Of a DNA stretch of 64,000 nt, positions 1-11,606 are shown in pieces (position 1 is the first letter of the stretch; the number at the start of each line of letters is the position of its first letter). Below the pieces are notes generated by a model that was not told where the DNA came from, ran no database searches, and worked only from the letters and a program-made list of their open reading frames with translations. Position numbers and translations under genes: made by a program. Source of the stretch: Reticulitermes speratus (taxonomy: Eukaryota > Arthropoda > Insecta > Blattodea > Rhinotermitidae); NCBI GenBank assembly GCA_021186555.1, contig JAJKFL010000039.1:15170733-15234732 (forward strand). The letters are read 5' to 3'.

Positions 1-16
1 ATAAATAACAACTGCC

Positions 17-546
17 GAAAGCTAAAACCCATTCATATGAAACTTGGTCTCTCACACTGAGGGAGGAACATAGGCAGAGGCTGTTCGAGAATAGGGTGCT
101 GAGGAAGATATTTGGGCCTAAGAGGGACGAGGTAACAGAGGACTGGAGAAGACTACATAATGATGATCTTCATGATCCTTACCAAATATTATTCGGGTGA
201 TCAAATCAAGAATAATGAGATGCAGGAGACATATGGCATGTATGGGGGAAAGGAGAGGTGAATACAGGATTTTGGTGGGGAGACACGAGGGAAAAAACCA
301 CTTGGCAGACCTAGACGTAGATGGGAGGATAATATTAAAAAGGATCTTCAAAAATGTGGGATGGGCAGGCATGGATTGGATTGATCTGGCTCAGGATAGG
401 GACAGGTGGCGGGCGCTTCTGAATGCTGTAATTAACCTTGGGGTTCCATAAAATGTGGGGAATTTCGTGACTAGCTAAGGACCTGTTAGATTCTCAGTGA
501 GGACTCTGCTCTATGGAGTTAGTTAGTTAGTTAGAAAGCCAAAACC
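17..546. repeat. Target-site duplication pair of LINE copy 1
   Basis: Direct repeats at 17-29 and 534-546 match in 12 of 13 positions and abut the LINE body exactly. They define the insertion boundaries. Confidence 0.8.
30..533 (+). mobile_element. 5'-truncated LINE 3' end (family A, copy 1)
   Basis: This is the 3' part of a non-LTR retrotransposon. The plus-strand reading (with breaks) gives the C-terminal tail of a LINE polyprotein: REEHRQRLFENRVLRKIFG near 60-115, a GHM-like stretch near 230, GRPRRRWEDNIK near 305-340, then [22 protein letters not shown] ending with a stop near 451. The element ends in a short 3' UTR and a (TTAG)4-type tail at about 517-533. It is flanked by a 13-bp target-site duplication, GAAAGCTAAAACC at 17-29 and GAAAGCCAAAACC at 534-546 (one mismatch), so the 5' truncation is original. 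A frame break near 180-200 shows it is dead. The same tail occurs on the minus strand at 26062-26961. From memory it resembles the RTE-like 'F52C9.6-type' tail; the clade was not checked. Confidence 0.85.
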
Positions 547-1464
547 GAATATAGTGGTTGGTAAAACTGGATACAAACAGAAAAAAAAAGCAGATTCTTG
601 AAATCCGAGGTTGGTTAACACCTCAGTTACGAGAGATACTGTATATCTAAACACATCACTGCATACCGTCCATAGCAGTCGACACAGCACTAACACTTGA
701 CTACAGTCGCTGCTGTTCTTTGCTCTTTTCCTTACGAGTCATAGTGTACAAATCCAACAGCTGCCATGAGACACGTTTTGATACAGTTATTTTTCATAAA
801 TGTGCCTGCCACAGAGTTTGGATCCGACATAATGACTCAAAGCCTGTGCCCCGCTGTTATGAAATGACATAAAACTTGTTCATCTGGTAGGCCTACGGTA
901 CACCGTGGTGGAAGCACAAATATGGGACACTGGACAAGCCGGATGTGACGTCTGTTTGACGACACGACCATACCGCTGTCCTTCAGGGAAACAGCAAATG
1001 TTCTTAACTGATCTGGCATAAAACTTCACTTTTAGGTGTATTTTGAAAAAGCTTTCGACAAGCGACTGCAGCACCAGTTCCAACGTGTCCGTCAGTCTGT
1101 CTTTGCAAATAACAGCGACAGAACTATGGCAACAAATTCAATGAAACTCGATACAGTAGGACACAACGCTGCTCGGTTTGGGCTTAACTTGTTTCGCGTT
1201 CAAGTCGATTTTACTCGCAGGCCTAATTGAACGTTTGGTTGATCACAAACTGTTAGGAGACACAATACACACACATTCACACTATGATACTTCAATTATA
1301 AGAGTATTTCCATGTGTAATTTTTAATCACTTTAATCAATTTTGTATTCAACATTATTTTTGGCCTAGGCCTATCTCGCTAAGTATCCTCCTGAGAGCAA
1401 AATGTGTTGAGTGAAAGTAATAAGTGTCCTGAATATTATACATCTTCCGTGCAATTGGAAGTAT
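547..1464. other. Unassigned sequence
   Basis: No gene or repeat recognised. Only short, stop-interrupted reading frames occur on either strand, with no splice-site context that I would defend. Confidence 0.5.
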
Positions 1465-1628
1465 ACAGATAAGAATTATTCCAACTTACTGCACTGTTAT
1501 ATATCAATATAAATTTATTCCAACAAGAATATATATATATAATATATTATGTGTATCAGTCGAAACACGTTGGAATAACTTTTATATTGCATATACCAGG
1601 GCAATAAGTTGGAATAAGTCTTATCTGT
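1465..1628. repeat. Foldback (MITE-like) hairpin, 164 bp
   Basis: The outer arms 1465-1492 and 1601-1628 are inverted complements with two mismatches over 28 bp. The pairing resumes inside (about 1499-1523 with 1570-1596), where TTATTCCAAC recurs. The centre is an AT-rich loop with an (AT)n run near 1530-1548. No TSD was identified. Confidence 0.75.
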
Positions 1629-2192
1629 AATAATTATCCATTACACTTAAGACATATGCAAAGTTAAGTAATCTGTAGAACATAATTAATAACAATTAAT
1701 AACAAAACATATTCATTGGGCGCCATCGAATGTCTGCATAATTTCTTAAGAACACCCTGCCATGTGTTAATGTATGTCCGTTAATGACAGAAGTAAGCAG
1801 AGAAACGACAAAGAAAGGCAAAGAAACAAAGGAGGAATAAAATAGACCGAAGAAGGGATGATAGAAATATAGGAAGAAATTAAAAAAAAAAACGTGGAAA
1901 GATGAAATCCGCACAGTAGCAATAGCGGCAGGTGTTTGTACTCGTATCTGTCGAGAGTCAAAAACACCGACAGGCATGAAGGGTAGTCTTCATGACAGGG
2001 ACTCCGTCTAGCAACTGACGCATCGCTCCATATGGATGACGCCATCAATCAAAACCAGTAATTAATGAACTCACACGCTGATCTTGTAGAGAACTGCGAA
2101 ATGTTGACACCAGGAATCGGAAAGATACGTAGGTCAGACTGAATGCGATTCCGCAACCCGTAAACCCCAGCTACATTTCATTGTAACCTTAA
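1629..2192. other. Unassigned sequence with a purine-rich stretch
   Basis: The plus strand is strongly purine-biased at about 1795-1890 (AAAGAAAGG-type low complexity). Nothing else is recognisable. Confidence 0.5.
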
Positions 2193-2205
2193 TACTGTCT
2201 TATAG

Positions 2206-2511
2206 ACGAGGCACGCGGTAGCGCAGTTGGTTGAGGCACTGCGCTACAAGCCGGAACGTCGCGGGTTCGATTCCCGATGGTGTCATTGGAATTTTTCATT
2301 GACATAATCGTTTCAGTCGCACTATGCCCTGGGGTCGACTCAGCCTCTAACAGAAATGAGTACCAGGAATATTTCCTGGGGGGTAAAGGCGGCTGGTGCG
2401 TAGGGTGACAACCTTACCACCTTCATGTGCCGATTGTCTAGAAATCTGGAGGTCCTCAATCTCCTGGAACCCTAAGGGTCTCCAGGCCTGTAATGGGATT
2501 GCTTTACCTTT
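2206..2511 (+). mobile_element. SINE1, full-length copy 1
   Basis: This is a tRNA-derived SINE of about 306 bp. The head has an A-box-like TAGCGCAGTTGGTTGAGG near 2219 and a B box GGGTTCGATTCC near 2262, the internal Pol III promoter pattern. The tRNA-unrelated body contains GAGTACCAGG and a G-run before TAAAGGCGGC, and the 3' end is GGATTGCTTTACC. A perfect 13-bp TSD, TACTGTCTTATAG, lies at 2193-2205 and 2512-2524. The intact head and perfect TSD argue for a relatively young insertion. Other copies: 4453-4761, 15973-16255, 50293-50543 and 63914 to the window end. Confidence 0.9.
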
Positions 2512-2524
2512 TACTGTCTTATAG

Positions 2525-3061
2525 GCTGTGACGTTGTGCAGTCTGGTAGCAATCGCACAATACAGCATTCTTAACAGCCACTGTCGTGAGAATAGATCTC
2601 AGAACTCTGATATGTCAGTAAACAATTTCAGGGTATTAAAACGTGGCAAATTTTACTTCCTGTGGTTTCGTATAAATCTGAAGTGGCTGCAGCTGTGATT
2701 TAATATAGGATAATTACATTCTGAAATATTATACAGCTCTGAGAGACCAAGTCTGCGAAATTCCTTGTCGCAACGAACCGTAGTCTTTTGACACGGAAAC
2801 AACAGCATGGCCTTACGACGTAACTACTGAGGTTGTGTGTTCATTTGTACTGAATGACATTTGTGGGCTGGTGTTTAGGCAATAAGACAGTTATTAGTCG
2901 TATCCATCTTCACTATCACCAGCAGCACCTCTTCGACACTAATGTACACAGTCTCTCTAACTCAGAGAGCAGGATAGCGGATATTCTTCAAACTGATGTC
3001 AAGTGCCCGGATTCCCCATGTTTTTTGTAATATGGTGCTTAATTACAAATAGAAAAAATTT
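2525..3061. other. Unassigned sequence
   Basis: No gene, RNA or repeat recognised. Confidence 0.45.
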
Positions 3062-3122
3062 CGCCCATAACAACAACAACAACTACTACTACTACTACAC
3101 TACTACTACTACTACTACTACA
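3062..3122. repeat. (AAC)n/(ACT)n microsatellite
   Basis: About six AAC units are followed by (ACT/CTA)n triplets. It is translated in some frames as Asn/Tyr/Thr runs, which is not evidence for a protein. Confidence 0.85.
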
Positions 3123-3204
3123 CAAGGTGTATACCTGCTAAATTCCAAATTTCAGTCAGCAGTTCTCAATAAAGGAGAACTTAATGTGAATGAAGCAGTT
3201 GCAT

Positions 3205-3330
3205 CCGCAAAGTGCCCAGTTACATTCTCGACCCGCACACCAACTACCCTGACTCAGGTTTTTCATGGTTTTCCTTAATCTTTCGTAGACAAATAACAGG
3301 ATATTGCCTCCATTGTTTTATGACCGGTCA
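3205..3330 (+). mobile_element. Degenerate SINE-like body fragment
   Basis: The segment with CCTGACTCAGGTTTTTC, then GGTTTTCC and an AGACAAAT block, resembles sequence at 29320-29390 and the reverse complement of 19640-19700. It looks like the headless body of a fourth tRNA-derived SINE family. The match is weak and by eye only. Confidence 0.35.
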
Positions 3331-4043
3331 TTCCAAATCCTTGCCAATTCACCAACAAAACCAGAGCTACATACAAAGAACCAATGTAGAACATAGTTAC
3401 AGCCGGTGGCAAGTTCGATGCGCTGCACTGTACCACAGAGAAGAAGATTAATCGATAGGCGAACCGATTTCGCGTCGGAGCATCAATCACGGGACGCTAG
3501 ACACCGGCAGAGAAAGAATGGGGGCGCAGACAGGCGTCCGGCACAGACACGAGTAAAGAGTACGACAGTTTTGCATGGCTGATATCGCCGCAACAGAATG
3601 GGGTACCCTTGCTTCGTAGGCGAGAAGCGCCTGCTTCGAACCTCAACTATACTCTAAACTCCTCCACATAAACATTGAGGACATGAAAGGTTTCAAAAAC
3701 GGTCATTCAACGGTATAAAATGTCTTTCTGTCCTATGGACGAGGAAGCTCTCGTAGAAACACTGAACACCTCATATGAGCAAATTTAGTCCAGTAAAGTC
3801 GCGAGTATCTGACCTTCGGTTATTCCACATTCCTCTGTGTCCGATACGCCGTGTCATGAGAACGCTGTATCAGACCCATCAGCATTCATTTCACAGTAAC
3901 TTTATACTTTATTAACAAACAGGACAGCGTGTAACGAAATGACTTACACTGCCTGCCACTTTAATGGGCTACATTTTAATTAAGAAACTTATGCCACACC
4001 AACAAATGCACTATTCTATATTTTATTCGTATTACCTTTCACA
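3331..4043. other. Unassigned sequence
   Basis: Only short reading frames; no recognisable family. Confidence 0.45.
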
Positions 4044-4092
4044 TAGCTCTTACATATTTCGGCGTTATTATCTCGCCATCTTCAGGAAGCTG
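4044..4092 (-). ncRNA. Hammerhead-like motif, degenerate
   Basis: On the minus strand CTGAAGA is followed by U, a 4-bp stem GGCG...CGCC and then GAAATATGTA. This matches the CUGANGA/GAAA layout of the family at 5761-5804. The ACATGT loop is mutated and stem I is imperfect. Activity is unlikely. Confidence 0.35.
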
Positions 4093-4452
4093 ACACCAAA
4101 GTTTCTATAAAACGTACAGCAATAAAACAGGTGACAATAAGCGTATATACGTTTGTATCAATAGTGCAGAATATTATATGTTTCGGTTAAGATAGTGTAC
4201 ATAAATAGAATATGATGTTGGTAAGACAGTAATAGAGTTTGTTTGTTAAAATAATGAAAAATTGTAATTAAATGTAATTAAATCTATGTACAAAGATCTA
4301 TTCTTCCTTGATCCAACTTGGATCCCTTCCCTGTATGACGTGCATTGTATGGCGTGCGGTAGGTCACATTTTAACTTACTACGTTCGTGTGTTTACTTTA
4401 TATTCTACATTATGCAACTACTTAGGTGTCTCTACCGGTCTACTGCCTGCAG

Positions 4453-4761
4453 GTAAAGGTAAAGCAATCCCATTACAGGCCTGGACAGGCCCTTAGGGTT
4501 CCAGGAGGTTGAGGCTCCCAGATCTCTAGACAATCGGCACATGAAGGTGGTAAGGTTGTCACACCTACGCACCGTCCGCCTTTACCCCCCAGAAAAGATT
4601 CCTGGTACTCATTTCTGTTAGAGGCTGAGTCGACCCCAGGGCCATAGGGCGACCGAAACGATTATGTCAATAAAAAATTCCAATGACACCATCGGGAATC
4701 GAACCCGCGACGTTCCGGCTTGTAGCGCAGTGCCTCAACCAACTGCGCCACCGCGTGCCCA
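4453..4761 (-). mobile_element. SINE1, full-length copy 2
   Basis: Minus-strand copy of the element at 2206-2511. It has a complete tRNA-like head (reverse complement of GTGGCGCAGTTGGTTGAGG near 4730-4750, B box near 4700) and the same 3' end. An 11-bp TSD, ACTGCCTGCAG, lies at 4442-4452 and 4762-4772. Confidence 0.9.
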
Positions 4762-4772
4762 ACTGCCTGCAG

Positions 4773-5702
4773 CTACCCGACTGAAAGTGTCCAGACATGT
4801 CTCATAGCTCCCATGCGTGCTACATGACCCTCCACCTTTTTCTGCTTCATCTGATCAACTCAGTAATATGATAATCGCCTTTGGCGACGAGTGCCTGAAC
4901 TTTGTAAAGCTCCTGATTATGCAGTTTTATGCATATGCCACGTGTGTTAGGCATGACTATATCGTAAATTACTTCAAAGCAGTAGGATGAACAGCGTAAC
5001 ATTCTCTGTGTGTTAAAACTAATGCATTCGCTTCTTTGAATCCGACGGTTAGTGCTGTCACGACTGTGCAAAACGCATCTACTTTCCCGCAGATCCTCCA
5101 TTGCACAATAGAATTTTAATTACAGCGACGTTGCATTGGATTTAAAACGCGTCTAATTATTCTAATTGTGCAAATACAAAGATCAAAGAAAGTGGCGATG
5201 TGTTGGAGCTGCAAGCTTGCAGTGTCTTCCTCTAACTGTTATACGTTGTTTTTCTTTTTCGGACTGTGAATCTGCCGGCTCTGTCGCTGGCATGGAGTAT
5301 TCATGCCACTGAGATGTAGGACGCTACAGAGTGTGTTAAAAAAAAACAGACCTTCAGTTTACGCTGTGAAGAAAATTTGGCAATAAGCAGACACTACGTA
5401 TAAAGCTTTCCGCTAAATATAACAAAGTAACTTACTGAGATCTATTAAAACCTGATGTGTAATAATACTGAAAAAAAATACGTCCGCCAGGAGACCCCAT
5501 TTTCATCCCATTTCATTCAGTCAACTGTCCAAGATCTTAAGAATGTTACACAGCGCGCGAGATTAATTACGTGACACTCCTGGTAAAGAGGCCAAGACAG
5601 TTCTTCGGCTTCACAGTTGGTCTATCTAGCCTGTCCAGGATAAACTAACAATTGTACGATTGTTGTACATGATCCATAGCCGTGCATTGAGAAATTAGAT
5701 AC
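4773..5702. other. Unassigned sequence
   Basis: Nothing recognised apart from short A-runs near 5336 and 5470. No open reading frame of note. Confidence 0.5.
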
Positions 5703-5958
5703 GATATCAAAACCAACAAATGCACATAAGTGTATGAAAGTATATTATACACACCGTATACCTCCTACATGTTTCGGCCACTCATGTGGCCATCTTCAGG
5801 GAGCTGCATTTCAAACGATAGATACAACGATACATTACAGAAGTTTCTGAACAAATGTACAGATATAAAACATTAAGATGGCCACGCGAGTGGCTAACAA
5901 GTACGAGGTATACGGTATATAATTTCATACACTTATGTGCATTTGTTGGTTTTGATAT
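5703..5958. mobile_element. Foldback element with hammerhead-like motifs
   Basis: The termini are inverted repeats of about 34 bp: ATATCAAAACCAACAAATGC at the left edge, with its complement at about 5925-5958. Inside lies a well-formed hammerhead-like motif on the minus strand (5761-5804). A decayed counterpart lies on the plus strand near 5876-5915 (GATGGCCACGCGAGTGGC). The layout repeats in the larger palindrome at 17085-17875. Confidence 0.7.
5761..5804 (-). ncRNA. Hammerhead-like ribozyme motif (best copy)
   Basis: Read on the minus strand: stem I CUCC; core CUGAAGA; one extra U; stem II GGCCAC-AUGA-GUGGCC (six perfect pairs); GAA; stem III/loop ACAUGU; A as the cleavage-site base; then GGAG closing stem I. 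This is the type I hammerhead layout with a minimal palindromic stem III, which I recall from Penelope-like retroelements. The extra U before stem II departs from the canonical core, so catalysis is unproven. Confidence 0.5.
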
Positions 5959-8156
5959 ATCTGTGACGTTATGTTTTTACAACGTACTTCCGGAAATACA
6001 AAGAATTAATAATTTTCACATTCTTTAAACGTCTAAAATACGATTACAGAAGTATTAAAATTCGTCCTGTCTTTCCATCGCATCCAGGATAACCAAGGCC
6101 TTCTCTCTCTTTTGATATACAAGAATCATTCTTAGGGTGTGACAATGCTCTGACCGCCTTATCTGACAGTCACACGCCAGTAAATGTTACTTCACGCACA
6201 GACCCTTCCTTCTGTGTGTGCTGTACGCAAAAGATCAGACTGCTGGCATCCAGCCGCTGCTCTGAGGTAACCTCATTCAGTCCACAATACAGTGTGATAA
6301 AACTAAGTGGCACCACGTCAGTGATACCAACGTTGAGAGTTCGATGTTGAAACATGCAACAGTAATTAAAACACTGATGTTCTATCTATTCTTCCCTAGT
6401 GAGCCAAAGTTACATATCTATTGACAGCATGATGGCAAAAGTGACAAACTACTGGAGGAAATCACGAAAGACGTCCGTCAAGGACCTACAAGATTACAAG
6501 CAGCTACATCTTCATAGCTAGTTGCATAGTAGTTACTAATCATACACACCATACGAAGGAGATCAGAAACCTTGGTTCTTGCATGAAGCAAATGGTGTTT
6601 ACATGTAGCTCGAAATTAGATTTGGAAATAGATTTAGAAGTATACGAGTATGAAGCATTCCTTTGTTCGAATGATACTGAGAGGTAAAAACGAAAAAACT
6701 GCGACTAAAACCTGGGATCGAACCAGGGCAATCAGATGGGCGAGAGATAAAGCTGGCATGAGTAAAACGAATTCATGGTGCTACTAGCTTTTGTTTGAAA
6801 ACCGTAAAGAAGTATAGATCACTTAGCAAACCTAAATATATAAATAAAATAGGATAATATTAACAAGCATCTTCCAGGAATACGGTATGGCGATATGTAC
6901 CTCCATAAGCTAGCCCATGACTGCACAGTCTGTCTTATGACAGATCATAGCCTCTTTCAGAGAGAGTTCTCCACAATGTGAGATCTAGTGCGTCATCTTT
7001 CCATTTCCAGTATCCTCGTCATCCCGTAGCTGCTTACGTCGTCTTCCTTGTCTTCCCGTCACTTCTATCGTTCCCACTATCTTTCCTTCAATAACGTGCT
7101 TTAAGCCAGCTCAGTGTAGTGTTAATTTGTTCCCTTTTGTGAATACGGCGATGAACCGTCGTACAGTTTCCATAAAAGCAGCGAACGTGTTTACCAGCAG
7201 TTTCTACCTAACAACTGTTAAAACAATACGCTTTGAGAGATTAAACGGCATAGAAACACAACTCCTAAGGTGAATGAAATAGTGAATAAACATTTTATGC
7301 ACCCAGTTGTACCTAGTGAAGAAAAGGAAAGGCGCCAGCTGGAACCACACGCATCGTTCTGTTCTTCTTTCCTCTGCGGCATAATTCACCGTGAGTTAAC
7401 TGGCGTCGGCTTTCACTGCTAGAGCACCTGTCACACTTTATAAGCCAATAACACGTACAGTACAGCGCAGAGAAGCTATTGTCACATTAGCCTCCCTCAT
7501 GTAGAATTAAACAATACAGGATAACCCCCAGAACAGGCAAGCTAATGCCTAAATAGCACTACGAAGCTAATTGTATAAATCTGGCATAGATAGTAACAAC
7601 CTATACACGACGATCACTTCTTGTGGAAGGGTTCATTTCCAGGCTGTTAGTAAGAATTTTCTTGGAAGCAAAATGGCAGATGCCAAGAGAGATATTAGAT
7701 GTGTCTAATTTTAGCAATCTCATATCCTTAGATTTAAGCTACCACGAATTAGAAAGATTAAGAGCAAATTAGGATATTTTAAACCTGACAGTATAGGGCA
7801 TTTTAGCTATGAAGAAGATGAAGGTTTTGTAAAGTTAGAACAGGTGGAACGTAACAGGAAGGAAGCAAGTACAGTGCAAAAGAAACAGGCGCATAGGTAC
7901 GGCAATGCCCTCTTCTGTGCGTACTTGCAAACTAGAAGAAAAAACGATGTACTTCAAAACAAAATTTTCCTAGTTTCAATTTGTTTTCCTGCACACATCC
8001 CTCACAGATGGTGAGGTACAGTCATGTTACAAACCTCACCTCCTTGGAAGACGGATATACCTGACAACTTATTTTGTACACATGCCATCGTGCATAACTT
8101 TTAATTGCGGATTATCAGCTTGTGTGATCATAACATCGCTTGCATTTTAATATAGG
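5959..8156. other. Unassigned sequence (2.2 kb)
   Basis: No gene seen. One B-box-like GGTTCGATCCC lies on the minus strand near 6713-6728 without a supporting A box. The rest is ordinary AT-rich sequence with short frames. Confidence 0.5.
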
Positions 8157-8305
8157 GTCATTATTTTATCTGACCAATATCAGTTGTGACTTCCCGCCTC
8201 TATTCCAACACGCGTATGGGCGAGCAGCTGAGTGGGCGATGTTTTATGTGACAAATGGGCCGCCAGAAAGTTACAAACGATATTGGTCAGATAAAATAAT
8301 GTCCA
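8157..8305. mobile_element. MITE-like foldback
   Basis: A perfect 21-bp inverted repeat (ATTATTTTATCTGACCAATA plus T at 8161-8181, complement at 8281-8301) extends imperfectly to about 45 bp per arm. The loop is about 60 bp and GC-richer. There is no coding capacity and no clear TSD. Confidence 0.7.
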
Positions 8306-10854
8306 TGTATTACATAAAACATTAATCTATACACAATGTCAGAGACATACAATAAATAAAATATTTATATCTGTAGAACTAATAATTTTATTAGTAGACT
8401 ACCAGTTTTACTGCAGGTCTACACAACAATAAGAGAGTTCTTGGAACACCCACAAATGCCGCTTTTGTTACTCATACTTAAATCATAAAATGTTTATAAC
8501 TACTGATTCATGAAGTAGCAGGGATACCGAAATAAGTAATTGTGCCTCATGTTAGACACTGCCCCACAATTTGGGGAGGAAGAGAGAGTAAAATAAAGGA
8601 AAAGGCCAGTCAAAACCAAATTCAGAAATTTCCGAATAAGACGAGTTCTAGCCATTCCAGTATACCATTCGGTAAAATATAACAGAAGGAAACTGTGCGC
8701 CCCATCGTGGGCAGTTGTAAGTCACATGTTGCCTAAACATGCCCAAAATAAAACAACCAGAAACAGGCATCATAAATGGAACTAATTTAATTGGCGGAGA
8801 AGTAAACAGCGACGGACGGTGCTACTTTGTGACGCAAAGGAATTTCATGTTTTTTAGGGTTCGTTGAGGGAGCTAAAAAGCGTTCCTTTACTTCTTTCGA
8901 TGAAAACATTATGGACATGTGAGTCAGACATCTGGTCCTACGTAAAACTCACGAGATGTTATATTTAGTCTCACAGTTTCCACGGTTACTGAATTCTCTT
9001 CTTCCATAATTACAAATATTTAAAGAAATTCTTCTTCTGAGACGTAATAGCGGACAGAGGGTAGCAACGTGGATTCTAACAGCCGGCGGTAGGAATGGTG
9101 GCTATGGTGGTAATGGTGGTCGTGGTGTTGGTGGAGAAGTTGAAGGCCAATCTTGTGACTTCATGTATGCAGACCCACATCTTACAAGAATTCCATTTGT
9201 TCTCGCTAGCTCCCTTTCACAGGCCTGATAGTTCATACATTATTTTCAAATCGTGAACGTAAATTTTGTATTATTAAAATCTACAGTTCTAGTACCATAA
9301 GCATATTTGCATACTCAACGCAACAAACTCTCTGACAGCACAGCCCGTACGTTTAACGCCGTTAATAACAACGTCTGTCATTGCACAGTTCCTGAGCCAA
9401 CTGCATCCATTCAACGCATTGCCCCAGGCAGATATTTTCATATCCGCCAGTTAACATGATCCATCTTAACATTATTTTCCCATGTACTTCTCTGTGGAGA
9501 TAAATTTTCTTACTTCCGTTCTTCATTTCAACATGGACACCTAAATGTAGCGCATTTATTTATATTGTTATTGTTTACCCACGCTGTTGCTTCTCTTTCA
9601 TGAAGAAGGAGCCGGGACGTTCCTTTGACACACTGGTACCTATCTTCCAAACTACACGGCGTCACATGCCAGAAAATTGTAACGTTGAAGTAAATATCAT
9701 CGTTTGACAACTTACAGGAAGGAATGAAACACGTGACAGATAGTCTGTGATCATTTCTTGAGTGTGACTGATACAATAGTACTGCTACCTCTAGGCAATT
9801 AAAACCATTATTTATGCTGTGTCAATAAAACAGTTCATACCATGGAGACAGAAAAAAAAATCAGGATAAAGATTATTAAATAATATAACATGGAAATGGT
9901 TAATTGGACGGAACTTTCAGAGCTGCTGGAACACGCCTGGAATCCATCCATCTTGTAAACAATATCCTCCAGGTACCTCCATGAAAGCCAAGTTTGTAGT
10001 GCAGCAATAATGCGATCCTCTTGCGCTGAACCAGAAACCCTGAGTCAGTCATAATTTAGAGACATGTAATTTTTCACAGTCGCTTGTACATTAGTTATTA
10101 CAGCGTTCAAGACAGAGCGAGCGAAGCCAGGCGGTTGGGACGTCAACTGCACAAGAAAACAAGTGACAAGCAGCAAGCGGGAGGTCGGAGCTCGGGCGCC
10201 GAGCACCGAACAAAACAACAAACAAAGAAACAAACATACAGATAAAAAAAAATACACCTACATCAAATATAAAACTGAACAGAGACACAGACACACGCTC
10301 TCTATACATGTAAAAGGAAAACAGGTTATAATGGAAAATGGACACCGACAATTCTACAAACTATTTCACGGTCAATCCAATTGCTATGAAATAGGCCCGT
10401 TCATATGTCTTGTAATCCTGTTAGCACTGTATATATATATACGTATATAACGGAATTCCAATATCTATTTAATCGGGTGTGATGGCACCACGGAATTATG
10501 GACAATGTTGACTACAATAACTTACAAATATATGAAGAGATAAGGTGGAGTTCAATCATTATATGCACTAAAATACCGAATGTGCTTATTTTGAAACTAC
10601 ATTAAAATTAACTGGTAATTTATAATATCTTGGCAACTTACCGAAAGTCTTTTAGAGAATTATGTAAAAGGTTTAGGAATAAACGCACACAGAAATTAAG
10701 AAGTCTTAGTGTACTGTCCCAGCTTTCTACACGTAGACACACAACTTCTGATGCACAGTGGACCCAGAAAACAACTGAGATATCCTACATTTTAACCTCG
10801 TACTTTTAAAACGTACCATTATTGTTGATTTGTAATTTGTGTAATTCACAATCC
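8306..10854. other. Unassigned sequence (2.5 kb)
   Basis: No gene seen. A GGT-rich triplet stretch lies at about 9088-9133. At 9640-9700 there is a minus-strand match to the 'CTGGGATGTGACGCCGTG' family (family E; see 34458 and 41390). An (AT)n stretch lies near 10428-10450. A GC-richer patch at 10110-10205 is of unknown origin. Confidence 0.45.
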
Positions 10855-10903
10855 CAGTCCCTGATGACGATCCCAAAATAGGGATTCGAAACATGTCTGG
10901 CTA
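10855..10903 (+). ncRNA. Hammerhead-like motif
   Basis: CAGTCC is followed by CTGATGA, one extra base, a GATCCC...GGGATT stem, then GAAACATGTC and TGGCT. It is the same arrangement as 17603-17647, with weaker stem I complementarity and an unpaired C before GAAA. Confidence 0.4.
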
Positions 10904-11034
10904 GTTTTATGGTAAATTGTATTGTATAATAAAGAACATAAGTGTGCATTGATTGGTTAAAGAGATGTATGAAAGTCTTAGTGTATCGTAGAACTGCACA
11001 AATTTGATGAGAAGCTTCACAATTCCTGGTCTCT

Positions 11035-11195
11035 GCGCTCGCTAAATATTATTATGATAATCAGATTAAGATTATATGTGTGGGGCATGTAGCACGCATG
11101 CGAGAGAAGCGCATACCTACAAAGTTTTCGTAGGAAAAACTGAACGGAGCAGAACCTAAGTGTAAACTGGAACATAATATTACACGGACCTGCAT
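11035..11195 (+). mobile_element. Degenerate LINE family A fragment
   Basis: AAATATTATT...GATAATCAGATTAAGA, then GGGGCATGTAGCACGCATG and a decayed GTTTTCGTAGG block, aligns with 188-320 (NIIRVIKSRRMRWAGHVARMG-type region). It has many substitutions and no open frame. Confidence 0.6.
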
Positions 11196-11562
11196 GTGGA
11201 ATTAACAAAGCCTACTTTCCCGTAGAATACATTTACAGGCCGACATTACATGCTACTCTCTTATTACCGTGATTTTACTTCACTTTTCCGCGGACTTTGC
11301 TACCTAAGAAAGGTACAGATTGTTTATACCTTCAGTCTGTCAGTTATATCGCCACCCAAAACATATACTATTGTAATCCAGCTCACCATCCAACATAGTG
11401 TTTTTTGTAGTTTTTTCACTAATATTATTTTCATATTTTTCCCCCTATTTATAACTTTAAGATTCGTGTACTCATTTTAGTTAAATTGGTTACAGGTACA
11501 ATTTTTATTATGTTCCTTGTACATTGTTCATACTGTTAACTGTAATCTCCAATAAATAACTT

Positions 11563-11606
<44 letters not shown>

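Noticed and set aside
517..533. Telomeric repeat or telomere-targeted insertion
   Set aside because: The tail is TTAG, not TTAGG, only about four units, and part of the LINE 3' end seen again at 26064-26082.
3062..3122. Low-complexity protein segment (Asn/Tyr/Thr runs)
   Set aside because: Translation of a triplet microsatellite.
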